The translations under genes were made by a program, and so were the position numbers. A model generated the notes under the pieces. It was not told where the DNA came from, did not search any database, and saw only the letters and a list, made by a program, of their open reading frames with translations. This document shows positions 1 to 12,100 of a stretch of DNA of 64,000 nt, piece after piece (the first letter of the stretch is position 1; the number at the start of each line of letters is the position of its first letter). This DNA comes from Leptodactylus fallax (taxonomy: Eukaryota; Chordata; Amphibia; Anura; Leptodactylidae). The DNA is taken from positions 434,001 through 498,000 of the forward strand of contig CAMRHE010000461.1 of NCBI GenBank assembly GCA_947044405.1, given 5' to 3'.

Positions 1-169
1 AAAACTGGTCAGGGTGACAAGGTGACATCAGATGAAGAGGGTGGTAGCAGTGGTGATAGCAATTCCAGCCATTGCACAGGCACAACATCCAAAAAGCCTG
101 CTCGGGAAAGACCTATGGGAACCCCTCAGGGTGGGGGTGATGGCACCCGTGGTAGTGGCAGACTTGTTT

Positions 170-2141
170 TTACTGCTGTTGGCAGCAGCAAGTATACACG
201 GTCATATGCCATGTGGGAATTTTTTTGTACATTGTAAAACAATAAATCCATGGCGATGTGCAAGATCTGCAAGCAGAAACTTAACTATGGCCACGCATAA
301 ACAAATGTACTAACAACATCTCTATGTACTCACATGAAAAGGCATCACTCTTATTTGGAAAAATAGACTTTACAGTGGCAAAGGCAGGGGAAGTGAGCAA
401 GACTCCTACTTCTCCCCATGATCTTCTTGGTAGGCAGGCCACATCTACATGTAGCACTAGCACATGGTCATCGTCATTATCAAATTTATCACCAACTGTT
501 TCTCTTCCTCTTACATGACAACATCAGTCATCCATCTCTGCCATACCACTTACTGGATTCCACTGTGTTTGGAAACTGATGGCATGCGCTCAACCTCAAT
601 GGAGGATACCAAGCCACCACTATTTCTCTAGCAAAGCTGTCCCTGATTTATATCTCCATGTGTTTGAGAATGGGGGCCTTTCCTTGGATACATCAGTCTG
701 GGGAAAGGTGCATGCCACTGTCGACATGTGGAGCAACAATTATGGACAAGAACAATACATGGCTTTGATGGCCCACTGGATCAATATTTTGAGCGGCAGC
801 AGCCACAATCCAGCAAGGCCAGGTGCTACTTCCACCCCCATTGTGCAGGTCCAGTTCTGACACCATGCAGAGCCCATCTACCTCCTCTGGATCCTCCTTT
901 CTCAATGGCTTCCCAACACCATCTTCACCAGGGCAAGCTGCCGCTTTCACTCCTTTTCCTCCTGCCTCCTCATTTCATTGGTGTAAGCACATGGGTGTTT
1001 TCATTTAATGAGCCTGGATCAGAGGAGCCACACAGCAGAGGAGCTGCTTCGTTGTATCCTGAAGCAAGTATCCCGCTGGATGTCTCCTCTCCAACTACAA
1101 CTGGGTAATGGCATCAATATTGTTGCTTCGCTTCAGTTAGGGAAAATAATACATTGTCCCTGTTTGGTGCATGTCCTTAATCTGGTAGTTCATGGCTTTA
1201 TTAATTTATATAGGGACTTAAAAGAGGTGCTCCTCATCGTCAGAAAAATCTCTGAACATTTCAGCCATTCTTACATCGCAAAAAACACCCTGCTCAATTT
1301 GGAGCCACAAAACAGCACTGCCTTATCTGCAACCTTCTGATTGGGAGGAACTCCAGCTTAAACATGCAGCATGTCACAGGCACAGGTACTGTAGAGGAGG
1401 AGGTTGACACTTATCTGTTTCAAGAAGAAGATGATGACGACTACCATACTGGCCAACAACACCAACAGGTCCCTGGTTCTGTTCACATGCTGGAAAGCAT
1501 GGCAGGCTGTATGCTCCGCTACTTAAACAAAGACAAGTGTATTATAAGCATCAAGTAAGAGTAAGAGTACTGGATGGCAGTGCTCTTAGACCCTCGCTAT
1601 GAAGGCAAAATTATGGGATTCTCTGTTTCCCAAAGGGAAGAAAAATTATAATATTGTCAGTATAGACTGTATACCCAACTTTCCGCAGCATTTAGGGAAA
1701 ACACTGCAGCTGCCAGTCGCACACGTACCCAGGTGGACTCTGCCCGCTCCCAGTCCAGATCACTCAGCCAGCGCTCCACCTCCTATGCCAGTGCCACAAG
1801 TGTCAGGAGGAGTAAAAGCAGCAGCATCCAGGCCCAATACAGTATCTGGAAGATGATGAAGCAAATAATTTTCAGCTTGCAGTGCCAACCAGAGCCACAA
1901 CAGGCAACTGACATCCACCGGCTGCACCAGCAGGTACAGTCATACCTAGAGTGTACCTATAACCCAGCAGATAACTCTAACCTCATGGAATTCTGGGCCA
2001 ATAGGTTAGAGCAGTGGAAAGTGCTGGCCCAGTTTGCCATTTTATCTTTTATCTTGTCCAGCCTCAAGTGTTATGGCCGACAGGGTATTCAGTTCTGCTG
2101 GTGGCGTTGTAACATTTAGGATGAAACTGTCCACAGCTAGC
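170..2141 (+). pseudogene. hAT transposase relic with BED zinc finger and C-terminal dimerisation domain
   Basis: hAT transposases cut and paste DNA in the nucleus. A BED finger binds DNA, an RNase H-like core does catalysis and a C-terminal hATC domain dimerises. Pieces recognised here: a BED-like finger at about 240-350 (CKICKQ, then TSLCTHMKRHH across a stop); a core block at about 697-795 with VDMWSNNYGQEQYMALMAHW, the usual beginning of the hAT catalytic fold; a block at about 1100-1310 with HCPCLVHVLNLVV; and a C-terminal block at about 1900-2140 ending near ADRVFSSAGGVVTFRMKLS, the hATC signature. The blocks sit in different frames with several stops, so no functional protein is possible. 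The family assignment is firm; the exact subfamily is not. Confidence 0.8.
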
Positions 2142-2164
2142 ATGGAAAAATATACATATTGCCA

Positions 2165-2325
2165 CAGCGGGCCTACCACCCATGCCACCACTCAGGCAGA
2201 CCTGTCCTGCAGCCTGGTTCATCATATTTTACCGTGCTGCATTGCCACACGTTACCACAGCTACCATCACTCGGGCAGACATGTCCTGTGGCCTGGTCCA
2301 TCATCACATTCCCCTATAGCATACT
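2165..2325 (+). repeat. Minisatellite at the hAT-1 3' end
   Basis: About two units of roughly 100 bp carry CACTC(A/G)GGCAGACCTGTCC and a following GGCCTGGTCCATCATC-like segment. The same units recur in inverse orientation at 47,530-47,815, next to the second hAT copy, where there are about three. The repeat therefore belongs to the transposon's 3' region. Confidence 0.6.
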
Positions 2326-2370
2326 CTTTGTGGATTTATATATTCTTATTAAAAACAAAACTATTTTAAT

Positions 2371-3239
2371 TTCACACCTGTTCCCATCAAGGGATAATTT
2401 TTGGTGTTTTTTTTTTTTTTTAAAAGAAAATTCTTCATCACTTTTCAAGTGGCTCACAGCCACAAATTTGTCTCCCAAATAACATTAAACCCCTGTAGCA
2501 CTTACAAGCCATGAAAATGGGCTAATTCTTCTACAAAACCATTTCTTTTAGCAATATAACCGCCATGTATGTCTAAAAAAAACCTTGGACATGCACATTT
2601 CCCTAATAAATGGGTCATTTTTGTAGCATTTTAAATGTTAAATCTCGGAGTCTGTATCCACTGTTTGCTATTAATTTTTTCATAGACTTACATGTTACAT
2701 TCAATTTACATTCAACATAACTTTAGCTGTGTTTGCCTTAGAGAGCTAGAAATTAGATAGATAGATAGGTTCCTAGGAGCCCTGAGAGTGTTCTACACTA
2801 TGTTTTAAACCAATTTAAAGTATGCTTCATACCGAACGTATTCGTCCCCAAACAAACTGAGGACCAGAGCCGCCAAACCCAAACACAAAATGAATCTTGA
2901 CAGGTTCTCCCATCTCTAATGGCTATATCTGCTGACCTTAACTCCAACCAGGGAAAGGCCAGTGATAGAATGAAGAAGCTACAGAGAGTAATGAAGGGGA
3001 GAGACACTAGAGGTACTAATGCTCTAGAACATGCAAAGTTAAAAAGAGGGGATAATTCAATTATCTTTTGCAATAAATATTTAACTCTGTATCGTGCTAC
3101 CTACAATTGTCATGATATGCCTACCGATGACAGCAGTTTTATATATTCAATGGCTTACAAAATGCACTTTTGTTGAGCATCCAACAAAGGTCGCTCTACG
3201 GAATGCAAACATATCAAAACTTTGTGAATATTTTGAAAG
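2371..3239. other. No recognised gene; poly-T run and short TAGA microsatellite
   Basis: There is a T-run at about 2407-2422 and a short (TAGA)n run at about 2754-2768. An open frame at 2919-3176 on the plus strand has no features I recognise. It lies just upstream of the integrase relic, so it could be part of the same decayed retroelement. Confidence 0.4.
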
Positions 3240-3850
3240 ACTGGATTAAGAAAAATAGTCATGACAATAAGCCTTAAAAGCAGGTATTAGAGGTTTTAAA
3301 AAAAGATGGCAAAGCTAGATTTTTTGGAAAATACTATAGTTGTGAAAACAGAGTTATGGTGGAAATGATTAACAGAACTCTGAAGGAAATGTTCAGAAAA
3401 ATATTGCTGCAATCAGGGAACAATCGACTATGCCACCTCCCTGCTATTTTGATGGCAATATGGGGAACAGACACAAGAGGAACAGGAATTACACCATGCC
3501 AGCTAATGAGTAGTAGAGTTATGAAACTCTGCCACCAAAACTTGGTACCCTCCATGAGAGAAAGCGATGAAAAGGAAAACTTACTGACTTAATTATAGAA
3601 ACAGCAACATAAATACTTGCACTCTGCAGCCCATAACATGGCACCAAAGGCCAAAGAAGAAACTGGGAAGCCACCAATAAAATTAAAAATAGGAGACAGG
3701 ATAATGGTGAAAAAATTTGTACCCAAATAGTCATGGTATGCAAATTGGATGGGTCTTTTTGTCATGACATTAAGTGACCAGATTGTAAAGGTTAAACAGG
3801 CAGAAAGGTATCAAGTTCATTGAAAGGAGAGATATGGAGAAATGGATTCA
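3240..3850 (+). pseudogene. Retroviral-type pol relic: integrase core end and C-terminal domain
   Basis: The plus strand around 3356-3592 encodes a block with INRTLKEM and a downstream PCQLM-type segment, as in the late integrase core of gammaretrovirus-like or Gypsy-like elements. After a frameshift, about 3670-3830 reads like the small C-terminal integrase domain (GDRIMVKKF, then a tryptophan-rich turn). Integrase inserts the reverse-transcribed element into host DNA. The upstream catalytic core, RT and gag are not visible. Stops and frame changes make it non-functional. It could belong to an endogenous retrovirus or an LTR retrotransposon; no LTR could be paired with it. Confidence 0.55.
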
Positions 3851-4458
3851 TGCAGATCAACGGATATCACTGATAAGAATCTGATGCTGCTCTTGTTCTT
3901 GTTTTCCAGAATCCTAAATGAAGCGTGAATAAACAGGCTGAAAATCCCAGATTCTGTTGACAAGTACAATGATGTAATATGATTGCAGTTACCTTTGAAC
4001 ATCTGAGATAAAATATATGTGTTCATGTGAAGAAGATAGTGAAAAAGTTCTTCCACCACCGGATGTAACATTCATAAACACAACTGATAAATCTAATGAT
4101 CAAGAAGGGGTAGGAAAGTAAAGCTTACACCAGAACCTCACAGAAATTCAAATGTCACCATAGACATACTGTATGTGATTCCAACCATTACAAACCTATT
4201 CATCAATTTCAAGTACAAAAACCCAGTTAAATTACAATTGAATTTGGGAATGGGAAAAGAGCTACATGATTGGTAGGTTAAATTTAACAAAATGAAAGGG
4301 TACCAACATATAATACAACAAAAGGAAATGACCTAGACAAAAAAAAGCCTTATATTATCAAACATAGTAAATAGAAATTCAGGCTCAGACTAAGTGATAT
4401 AATATCCAATTAGAATGGTGATACCATATCAGGCATACATAAATTAACTATATAGTGC
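3851..4458. other. Unassigned sequence downstream of the integrase relic
   Basis: AT-rich sequence with no recognisable protein domain. By position it could be the decayed start of an envelope region or a 3' flank of the retroelement, but nothing in it confirms this. Confidence 0.3.
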
Positions 4459-4462
4459 TTAA

Positions 4463-5393
4463 CCACTTCCGGACCGCCCATAGAGTATATACGTCCAAAA
4501 GGTGGTTGTCTAGCTCTGCAAGGACGAAATCGTGCAGCTGCTGAAACGGGGAGCTGGCTGTAACTTCAGCCACAGCTCCCAGAAAGAAGGCAGGGAAGGT
4601 TTACTACCTTCCCTGCCTTCCCGGCGGTCACGTGTATCAGCGCCCACGAGCGCTGTATACAGCACTATGGGCGCCACCTTGTTGCTGCGGCTCCCCTCTT
4701 ACCCGGCGGTCACGTGATCCACCAGGATCAGTGTCTGTAAGAGCTGCTGGGTCCTACAGGACCCAGATCAGCTCTATAGTAACATGCAGGAGGCTGCATT
4801 CCTCCTGCAACTGGGGCTAAATGTAACAGCTCCAGTTACAGGGGAAATCAGTCTCCCCCACAAAAAAAAGTGATCAGATTTTCCCAAAGGTCTATTGTGA
4901 CCTTATGAGAACACAATGTAAAAAAAAAATAAAAAAAAATAAAATAAAATTAATAGAAAAGTTAAAAAAAAGTAAATAAAATAACTAAAAAAATAAATAA
5001 AATAAAACGCCAATAAAACGCCATTATTAAAGGTTATAACTCCAACCCCGATGACACCATACAAAATAAAAATTACCGTAATGGAGAGGAAAAACCATTT
5101 TCTAAAGTTTTTCAGTAACACCTTGTGTTATTAAATAAAAAAAAAAATTAAAAGTGAAAAATGGGCACGTTTTCTCTCCTCTTTTGTTTATAATTTTCTG
5201 TATATAAAAAAAAATTAAAACACATGCAAAAATAAAAACAAAAAATAAAGCCTTTCGTGTCACTGAAAAAAGGCGCAGAAATTAGTTGAATAACGCATAT
5301 GATAAAAATGTTACAGCCCTCAAAACCGCACATACAAAAAGACCCTAAAATGTGTCTGGTCCTGGATCAGAAATTGGCCTGGTACTGAAGTGG
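4463..5393. mobile_element. TTAA-flanked non-autonomous DNA transposon
   Basis: TTAA occurs immediately outside both ends (4459-4462 and 5394-5397). The ends are imperfect inverted repeats: CCACTTCCGGACC at the left, and CCACTTCAGTACCAGGCC when the right end is read on the other strand. The 931-bp interior has no coding capacity. It holds GC-rich blocks with a repeated CCCGGCGGTCACGTG segment near 4619 and 4700, then an A/T-rich half. A TTAA target duplication is typical of piggyBac and Kolobok superfamilies; which one cannot be decided without a related transposase. Confidence 0.8.
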
Positions 5394-6299
5394 TTAATTA
5401 TAGAATGTCCCTGATGTATACCAAGCACTATGACTCACATTTCTCTATAACCAGCATTAGACAACAGAAATAGCTAGCATAGATTGATTACAGCATATGC
5501 AAAGAAAGGTCACTATTAGACATTAGCCAAAGGTTAGCATAAAATTAATTTGTTTAACTCTTTTATGCTTTATTCTACCATATCAATGGATATGTAAATA
5601 CTGCCCATACAGAACATTCCTCAATCACTGGGGTAAGTGACAGCTATTGTAAAATAAATAACTATTTGTATCCAGTGACTTCAAAAAGTTTTAGTGCCAA
5701 TAGTATTGTCTTCTTTTTAAAAATAGTGAAGCCTAAAAAAACAATATAAGTTAAGGAAGAATTTAAAGTGTAACTCCCATTTTTTTTTTTCGCTATTGTG
5801 TCGAAGGGTGTTTTGTGATCATTTTTTGTAATATACATTATTATTTTAATTCCTTTTTATTATAAAACATGCTGTAATACTCTCCTTAGCAACTCTATAA
5901 CTGAGCTGTTTGGGTAAACATTTACACAGTTACAGTGCCTTCCAAAAGTATTCATACCCCTTGAACTTTTTCACATTTTGTCACCTTACAACCACAAACT
6001 TAAATGTATTTTATTGAGATCTTATGTGATAGACCAACACAAAGTAGCAGATAATTGTGAAGTGGAACGAAAATGATACATGGTTTTCAAAATTTTAATC
6101 AAATAAAAATATGAAAAGTGTGACGTGCAAAAGTATTTACCCTCCTTTATCAATATTTTGTAGATCCTCCTTTTGCTGCAATTACAGCTTTTGGGGTATG
6201 TCTCTACCAGCTTTGCGCATCTAGAGACTAAGATTTTTGCCCATTCTTCTTTACAAAATGGCTCAAGCTCAGCCAGATTGGATGGAGAGCTTGAGGGGC

Positions 6300-6600
6300 A
6301 TACTTCTGTGCAAGATGTAAGCACGATGCACATTTGGAAGCCCAGATCATGGATCTAAATTAGCAAATTGCAAGACTGAGATCCATTGATAACTTGGAAA
6401 GAGATTTGTTGCTCATAGAGCAGGAACTTGCTTGGGTAAGTGAAGAGGATGATGGAAACATGGAGGTGCAGGAACAAGTGGCAGCTAGCTGGGTAACAGT
6501 TATAAAGCAGGGGAGTAGAGGGAAGATTGCTAGGGAGGTTAGTCCTGAACTGGCACAACCCAACAAGTTTGCTAAATTGGCAGTTAAATGGGGATGTTAG
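6300..6600 (+). pseudogene. CR1-A ORF1 fragment (coiled-coil type)
   Basis: The plus strand encodes a Leu/Glu/Arg-rich stretch (MERDLLLIEQELAWVSEED) that looks like a coiled coil, followed by QVAASWVTVIKQGSRGK and a LAQPNKFAKLA tail. That is the layout of ORF1 proteins of CR1 LINEs, which bind element RNA. The start is missing and a stop lies at 6357. It runs straight into endonuclease sequence at about 6608, so the ORF1/ORF2 junction has been deleted. Confidence 0.6.
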
Positions 6601-7703
6601 TATAGGATTATGTGGAGTCCTTATGGGTGGAAATTAAGGGAGGAAAAAATAATAATAAAATAATGATAGGGGTTTGTTATAAATCCCCAAATATAATGGA
6701 AGAAGCTAAAAAAAAAAAAAACCAGATGAGGCCACTAAGCATAATAAAGTCATTATTATGGGGGATTTCAACTACCCAGATATCAACTGGGAGACAGAAA
6801 CCTGCAGATCCAACAAAGGGAACAGGTTATTGTCTGGAATAAAAGACAATTACCTATCACAACTAGTGCAGGACCAACAAGCAGCAAGGCACTTATAGAC
6901 CTAATTTTAACAAATGAACCCACCACATTGTCAAAAGTGGTGGTTGGGGGACATCTTGGTAATAGTGACCACACATAATAAGTATAATGTACACATTAAA
7001 AAGATGTTCAGTAGACAGGGTACAAAAAAAAAGGCCAATTTTAACTAGCTGAGAGAGGAGCTTAGCAGTATAAACTGGGACAATGTCCTCAAAGTGACAG
7101 GAACACAAACAAAATGGGACCTTTTCAAAAGCATTCTAAATAGGACTAATAAAAAAACATATACCTTATGGGAATAAACAGGCCAGAAATAATAAAAAAA
7201 ATGATATGGCTAACTAAAACGGTAAGGAGTACAATGAGGGATAAAAAGAAAGCATTTAAAGTACTAAAACAAGAATGTAGTGACATAGCATTAAAAAAAC
7301 TATAAAGAGAAAATAAATTGTGTAACAAAGGAGGTAAAGATTGAGGCTGATAATTGCCAAGGAAAGTAAAAATAATCCAAAATTATTCTTCAGCTGCATA
7401 AATAATAAAAATAAAAACTGACAATGTGGGCCCTCTCAAAAATAATCTGGGTGTAATGGTGGAGGAGGATGAGGAAAAAGCACAGATATAAAATGCCTTC
7501 TTCTCTATGGTATTTACACAAGAAAATCCAATGGCCAGCAACATGATTGGGGTAATGTTAACTATCAATTAAATGTCACCGGTTTAACCCAGGAGGAAGT
7601 GCGGCGACGCCTTTAAAACACTAAAATAGAGAAGTCGCAGGGTCCAGATGGCATACATCCCCAAGTTCTAAGGGAATTATGCACGGTGATATATAGACCC
7701 TTA

Positions 7704-9198
7704 CAGTGGGGAAAAAAAGTATTTAGTCAGCCACCAATTGTGAAAGTTCTCCCACTTAAAAAGATGAGAGAGGCCTGTAATTGACATCATAGGTAGACCT
7801 CAACTATGAGAGACAAAATGAGAAAATAAATTCAGAAAATCACATTGTCTGATTTTTTAAGAATTTATTTGCAAATTATGGTGGAAAATAAGTATTTGGT
7901 CACCTACAAACAAGCAAGATTACAGACCTGTAACTTCTTCTTTAAGAGGCTCCTCTGTTCTCCACTCATTACCTGCAGTAATGGCACCTGTTTGAAATTG
8001 TTATCAGTGTAAAAGACATCTGTCCACAACCTCAAACAGTCACACTCCAAACTCCACTATGGTGAAGACCAAAGAGCTGTGGAAGCACACCAGAAACAAA
8101 ATTGTAGACCTGCACCAGGCTGGGAAGACTGAATCTGCAATAGGCAAGCAGCTTGGTGTGAAGAAATCAACTGTGGGAGCAATAATTAGAAAATGGAAGA
8201 CATACAAGACCACTGATAATCTCCCTCGATCAGGGGCTCCACGCAAGATCTCAATCCGTGGGGTCAAACTGATCACAAGAACGGTGAGCAAAAATCACAG
8301 AACCACATGGGGGGACCTAGTGAATGACCTGCAGAAAGCTGGGACTAATGTAACAAAGGCTACCATCAGTAACACACTACGCCACCAGGGACTCAGATCC
8401 TGCAGTGCCAGACGTGTCCCGCTGCTTAGGCCAGTACATATCCGGGCCCGTCTGAAGTTTGCTAGAGAGCATTTGGATGTTCCAGAAGAGTATTGGGAGA
8501 ATGTCATATGGTCAGATGAAACCAAAGTAGAACTGTTTGGTAGAAACACAACTCGTCGTGTTTGGAGGAGAGTGAATGCTGAGTTGCAGCTAAAGAACAC
8601 CATGCCTACTGTGAAGCATGGGGGTGGCAACATCATGCTTTGGGGCTGTTTCTCTGCAAAGGGACCAGGACGACTGATCCGTGTACATGATAGAATGAAT
8701 GGCACCATGTATTGTGAGATTTTGAGTGCAAACCTCTTTCCATAGGGCAAGGGCATTGAAGATGAAACGTGGCTGGGTCCTTCAGCATGACAATGATCCC
8801 AAACACACCACCAGGGCAATGAAGGAGTGGCCTCGTAAGAAGCTTTTCAAGGTCCTGGAGTGGCCTAGCCAGTCTCCAGATCTCAACCCCATAGAAAACC
8901 TTTGGAGGGAGTTGAAAGTCCATGTTGCCCAGCGATAGCCCCCAAACATTACTGCCAACAAAGGATATATAACAAAGTATTGAGATGAACTTTTGTTATT
9001 GACCAAATACTTATTTTCCACCATAATTTGCAAATAAATTATTTAAAAATCAGACATTGTTATTTTCTAGATATGTTTTCTCATTTTGTCTCTCATAGTT
9101 GAGGTATACTTATGATGTCAATTACAGGCCTCTCTCATCTTTTTAAGTGGGAGAACTTGAACAATTGGTGGCTGACTAAATACTTTTTTTCCCCACTG
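7704..9198 (+). mobile_element. Tc1 transposon Tc1-B1
   Basis: TA flanks both sides (7702-7703 and 9199-9200). The ends are inverted repeats beginning CAGTGGGGAAAAAAAGTATT, continuing for about 200 bp. The element is 1495 bp. Its insertion site is precise: removing it and one TA restores the same sequence found uninterrupted in CR1-B near 18,905-18,935. A second copy of the family lies at 42,618-44,029. Confidence 0.92.
8059..8938 (+). pseudogene. Tc1-B1 transposase, one frameshift and a C-terminal deletion
   Basis: The first 228 codons from the ATG at 8059 are open. They carry a helix-turn-helix DNA-binding region ([20 protein letters not shown]), the RSGAPRK linker and the first catalytic Asp in [12 protein letters not shown]. 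Near 8740 the frame shifts, and the continuation has the second Asp in [12 protein letters not shown] and the Glu block [15 protein letters not shown]. The element then skips about 100 bp of expected coding sequence after AQR (compare 43,690-43,790 in Tc1-B2). The usual length is about 340 residues. All three DDE positions are present, but the protein is broken. Confidence 0.88.
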
Positions 9199-12100
9199 TA
9201 TATCTAATATTTAAGGATTCAGTAATGACTGGGTCTGTTCCACAGGATTGGCACATAGCAAATTTGGTGCTGTATTTCAAAAAGGGATCTAAAAGTGAGC
9301 CTGGAAACTATAGGCCAGTAAGTTTGACTTCTGTGGTGGGTAAGATATTTGAAGGTTTTCTAAGAAATGTTATCCTGGAGTATCTCAATGTAAATAATCT
9401 TATAACCCCCAATCAGCATGGGTTTATGAGGAATCTGTCCTGTCAGACTAATCTGATCAGCTTCTATGAAGAGGTCAGTTCTAGACAGGGCATGGGTAAT
9501 GCAGTTGATGTAGTATACCTGGACTTTTCAAAGGCGTTTGATACTGTACCACATAAAAGGGTGGTATGCAAAATGAGAATGTTGGGACTGGGGGGAAACA
9601 TGTATTTGGGTTCGCAACTGGATCATTAATAGGAAATAGAGGTTGCTTGTTAATGGTAAATACTCAGACTGGGTCAAAGTCACCAGTGGAGTGCCACAAG
9701 GGTCAGTATTGGGTCCTCTCCTGTATAATATCTTTATTAATGACCTGATAGAGGGTTTACAGAGCAGGGTGTCCATATTTGCAGATGATACTAAACTCTG
9801 TAAGGCAATCAAAAAATAGGAGGATAGTAGAATATTACAGGGGGATCTAAGGAAGCTGGAAGCATGGGTGGAGACTTGGCAAATGAAGTTTAATCTTGAC
9901 AAATGTAAGGTTATGCATTTTGGTCGACAAAATAAAATGTGTGATTATGTACTTAATAGTAAATTACTGGGTAAGACTGCCACTGAAAAAGACTTGGGGA
10001 TTTTGGTGGACAGTAAGCTTACCTTCAGTGACCAGCGCCAGGCAGCTGTCGCCAAGACAAATACACTTATGGGATGCATTAAAAGTGGTATAGATTCTCA
10101 TTAGAAGAGCATAGTTATGCCTCATAATCAAACTAGAGAGAATGCAGAGAAGGGCGACTAAAATTATTAAGGGAAGGGGTGGATTGGAGTACAACGATAG
10201 ATTAACAAACTTGGGGTTATTTAGTTTAGAAAAAAGACGTCTACAGGGAGACCTAATAACAATGTAAAAATACATGAAGGGACAGCACAAAGAACTTTCT
10301 AATGATCTTTTTACTCCTAGGCCAGTGACAGTGACAAGGGGACATCCTCTACATCTGGAAGAGAGAAAGTGTCACCAGCAACATAGAAGGGGATTCTTTA
10401 CTGTAAGAACAGCAAGGCTATGGAACTCTCTGCCCCAGGAAGTGATGATGGTGGATTCATTGAACAAGTTTAAAGAGGGTTGTCTTTCTCAAACAGAAAA
10501 ATATTATGGGTTCTAGATTTTGTTAAGAACAAGTTGATCCAGGGTTTTATACTGATTACCAGATTGGAGTCGGAAAGGAATTTTTATCCCCTGAAATTGG
10601 GCAATTGGCATAATCATCATGGAGTTTTTTGCCTTCCTATGAATCAACACTGTAGGGTACTATAGGGTGAACTTGATGGACCTGTGTCTTCATCCAATCC
10701 CATCTACTACGTAACTATATAAACAACAATTCTCATGTCTTGCCACAGATCCTCAATGGGATTTAGGTCTGGACTTTCACTGGGCCATTCTTACACATGA
10801 ATATTATTTGATCTATACCATTCTACTGTAGCACTGGCTGTATGTTTAGGGTCATTGTCTTGCTGAAAGGTGAATCTCCTTTCCAGTCTCAAGTCTTTTG
10901 CAGCCTCCAACAGGTTCTCTTCCAGGATTGCCTTGTATTTAGCTCCCTCCATCTTCTCATCAACTCTGACCAGCTTTCCTGTCCATGCTGAAGAAAAGAC
11001 TCCCCATAGCATGATGCTGCAACCACCATGTTTCACAGTGGGGATGGTGTGTTCAGGGTGATGAACAGTGTTATTTTTTTGCTACACATTGCGTTGCATT
11101 GCATTTAGGTCAAAAAGTTCAACTTTGTTCTCATCTGACCAGAGCACCTTCTTCCACATGTTTGCTGTGTGCCCTATATGGCTTGTGGCAAACTGCAAAC
11201 GGCACTTCTTATGTCTTACTTTCAATAATGGTTTTCTTCTTGCCACTTTTCCATAAAGGCCAGATTTGTGGAGTGCACGACTTATAGCTGTCCTGTGGAC
11301 AGATCCTCCCACCTACACTGTGGATTTCTGCAGCTCCTCTCTTGTCTGGGTCTCTTGGCTTCTTCTTTGACCAGTGCTCTCCTTGCTCAATCTGTCAGTT
11401 TAGGTGGACGGCCATGTCTTGGTAGGTTTGCAGTTGTAGAATACTTTTTCCATTTTTGGATGATGGATTTAACCAGTGCAATTTAGGATGCTCAAAGCTT
11501 GGGATATCTCTGACATGTCTGGTAAGTTCCTTGGTCTTCATGATGCTGTTTGTTCACTAGTGTTCTCTAACAAACCACTGAGGCCTTCACAGAACAGATG
11601 TATTTATATGGAGACTAAATTACACGCCAGCTGGTCTCCATTAACTAATTAAGTGACTTCTGAAGGCAATTGATTGCACTGGATTTTATTTAGGGGTGTC
11701 AGAGTACAGGGGGCTGAATACTTTTGCACGTCACACTTTTCATATTTTTATTTGATTTTCATTCCACTTCACAATTATATTCTATTTTGTCTTGGTCTAT
11801 CACTTAAAATATCAATTAAATATATTTAAGTTTGTGGTTGTAAGGTGACAAAAAATGAAAAAGTTCAAGGGGTATGAATACTTTAGCAATTCACCTTCAG
11901 TTTTATACCACCTAGAAAAATGCTTCCGGTATTATAAGAAAGATGAGATTCTTAGATTTAAGAACTAGCTATAACATAATCTGAGATATCATTAGTGAAA
12001 AACTCAGTCGGGAATTTCAGCTTAATATGCAGCAGTTCGTTCATGCGGCATATAAAATCACATTCCCGGCTGTGTTTTTAACTAATGATATCTCAGATTA

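Larger units (their letters stand above)
1..2370 (+). mobile_element. hAT DNA transposon hAT-1, decayed, left end outside the window
   Basis: Fragments of one hAT-type transposase lie in order on the plus strand across this stretch and are followed by a short minisatellite. A second copy lies on the minus strand at about 47.5-52.3 kb and shares both coding and minisatellite parts, so this is a dispersed family. The left terminus is cut off by the window edge, and I could not place the right terminal inverted repeat. Many stops and frameshifts show the copy is long dead. Confidence 0.75.
6608..10515 (+). pseudogene. CR1-A ORF2 relic: APE endonuclease and reverse transcriptase
   Basis: ORF2 of CR1 LINEs nicks target DNA with an APE-type endonuclease and primes reverse transcription there. 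Visible pieces: YVESLWVEIKGGKNNNKI and GVCYKSPNIM (endonuclease, about 6608-6700), a frame-shifted GDFNYPDI-like segment, then after Tc1-B1 the RT domain at 9225-9900. The RT carries GNYRPVSLTSVVGKIF, VVYLDFSKAFDTVPHK (motif A), SGVPQGSVLGP-like sequence in another frame, and FADDTKLC (motif C) near 9775. The C-terminal region runs to about 10,515 (RGFFTVRTARLWNSLPQEV). Stops and shifts are frequent, so it is inactive. Confidence 0.8.
6294..10722 (+). mobile_element. CR1-like LINE CR1-A, split by Tc1-B1
   Basis: The 5' breakpoint in Tc1-A is about 6293. The 3' end at about 10,722 carries the CR1 tail type (GGTGAACTTGATGGACC, then CATCTACTACGTAACTAT). Parts of ORF1 and ORF2 are present in order, with an internal deletion between ORF1 and the middle of the endonuclease. 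Tc1-B1 sits at 7704-9198. The related CR1-B on the opposite strand at 16.6-20.45 kb is better preserved. Confidence 0.85.
6150..11545 (-). pseudogene. Tc1-A transposase relic (two parts around CR1-A)
   Basis: Read on the minus strand, the N-terminal helix-turn-helix region starts near 11,545. It is followed by a DNA-binding remnant at about 11,312-11,200 (RKPLLKVRHKK) and the first catalytic block KVLWSDENKVELF. A frameshift then leads to KHGGCSIMLWG and the second catalytic block QQDNDPKHTAS at about 10,820. The [11 protein letters not shown] block follows at about 10,760, just before the LINE breakpoint. The C-terminus (EEWAKI to the last codons) lies across the LINE at 6,293-6,150. DDE residues are recognisable, but frameshifts and the 4.4-kb insertion kill it. 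Confidence 0.8.
5933..11897 (-). mobile_element. Tc1 transposon Tc1-A, split by CR1-A
   Basis: The left terminal repeat starts after TA at 5931 with CAGTGCCTTCCAAAAGTATT. The right end at about 11,700-11,897 is its inverted, decayed partner (AAGGGGTATGAATACTTT). The terminal repeats are about 200 bp, as in Tc1 families with long TIRs. The transposase reads on the minus strand. The element is cut into two pieces, 5933-6293 and about 10,723-11,897, by a CR1 LINE. Confidence 0.85.

Noticed and set aside
2919..3176. 85-codon open frame that might be a host exon or env piece
   Set aside because: No domain, splice context or homology I can support.
8295..8923. Minus-strand open frames of 96-174 codons
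   Set aside because: Antisense shadows of the Tc1-B1 transposase.
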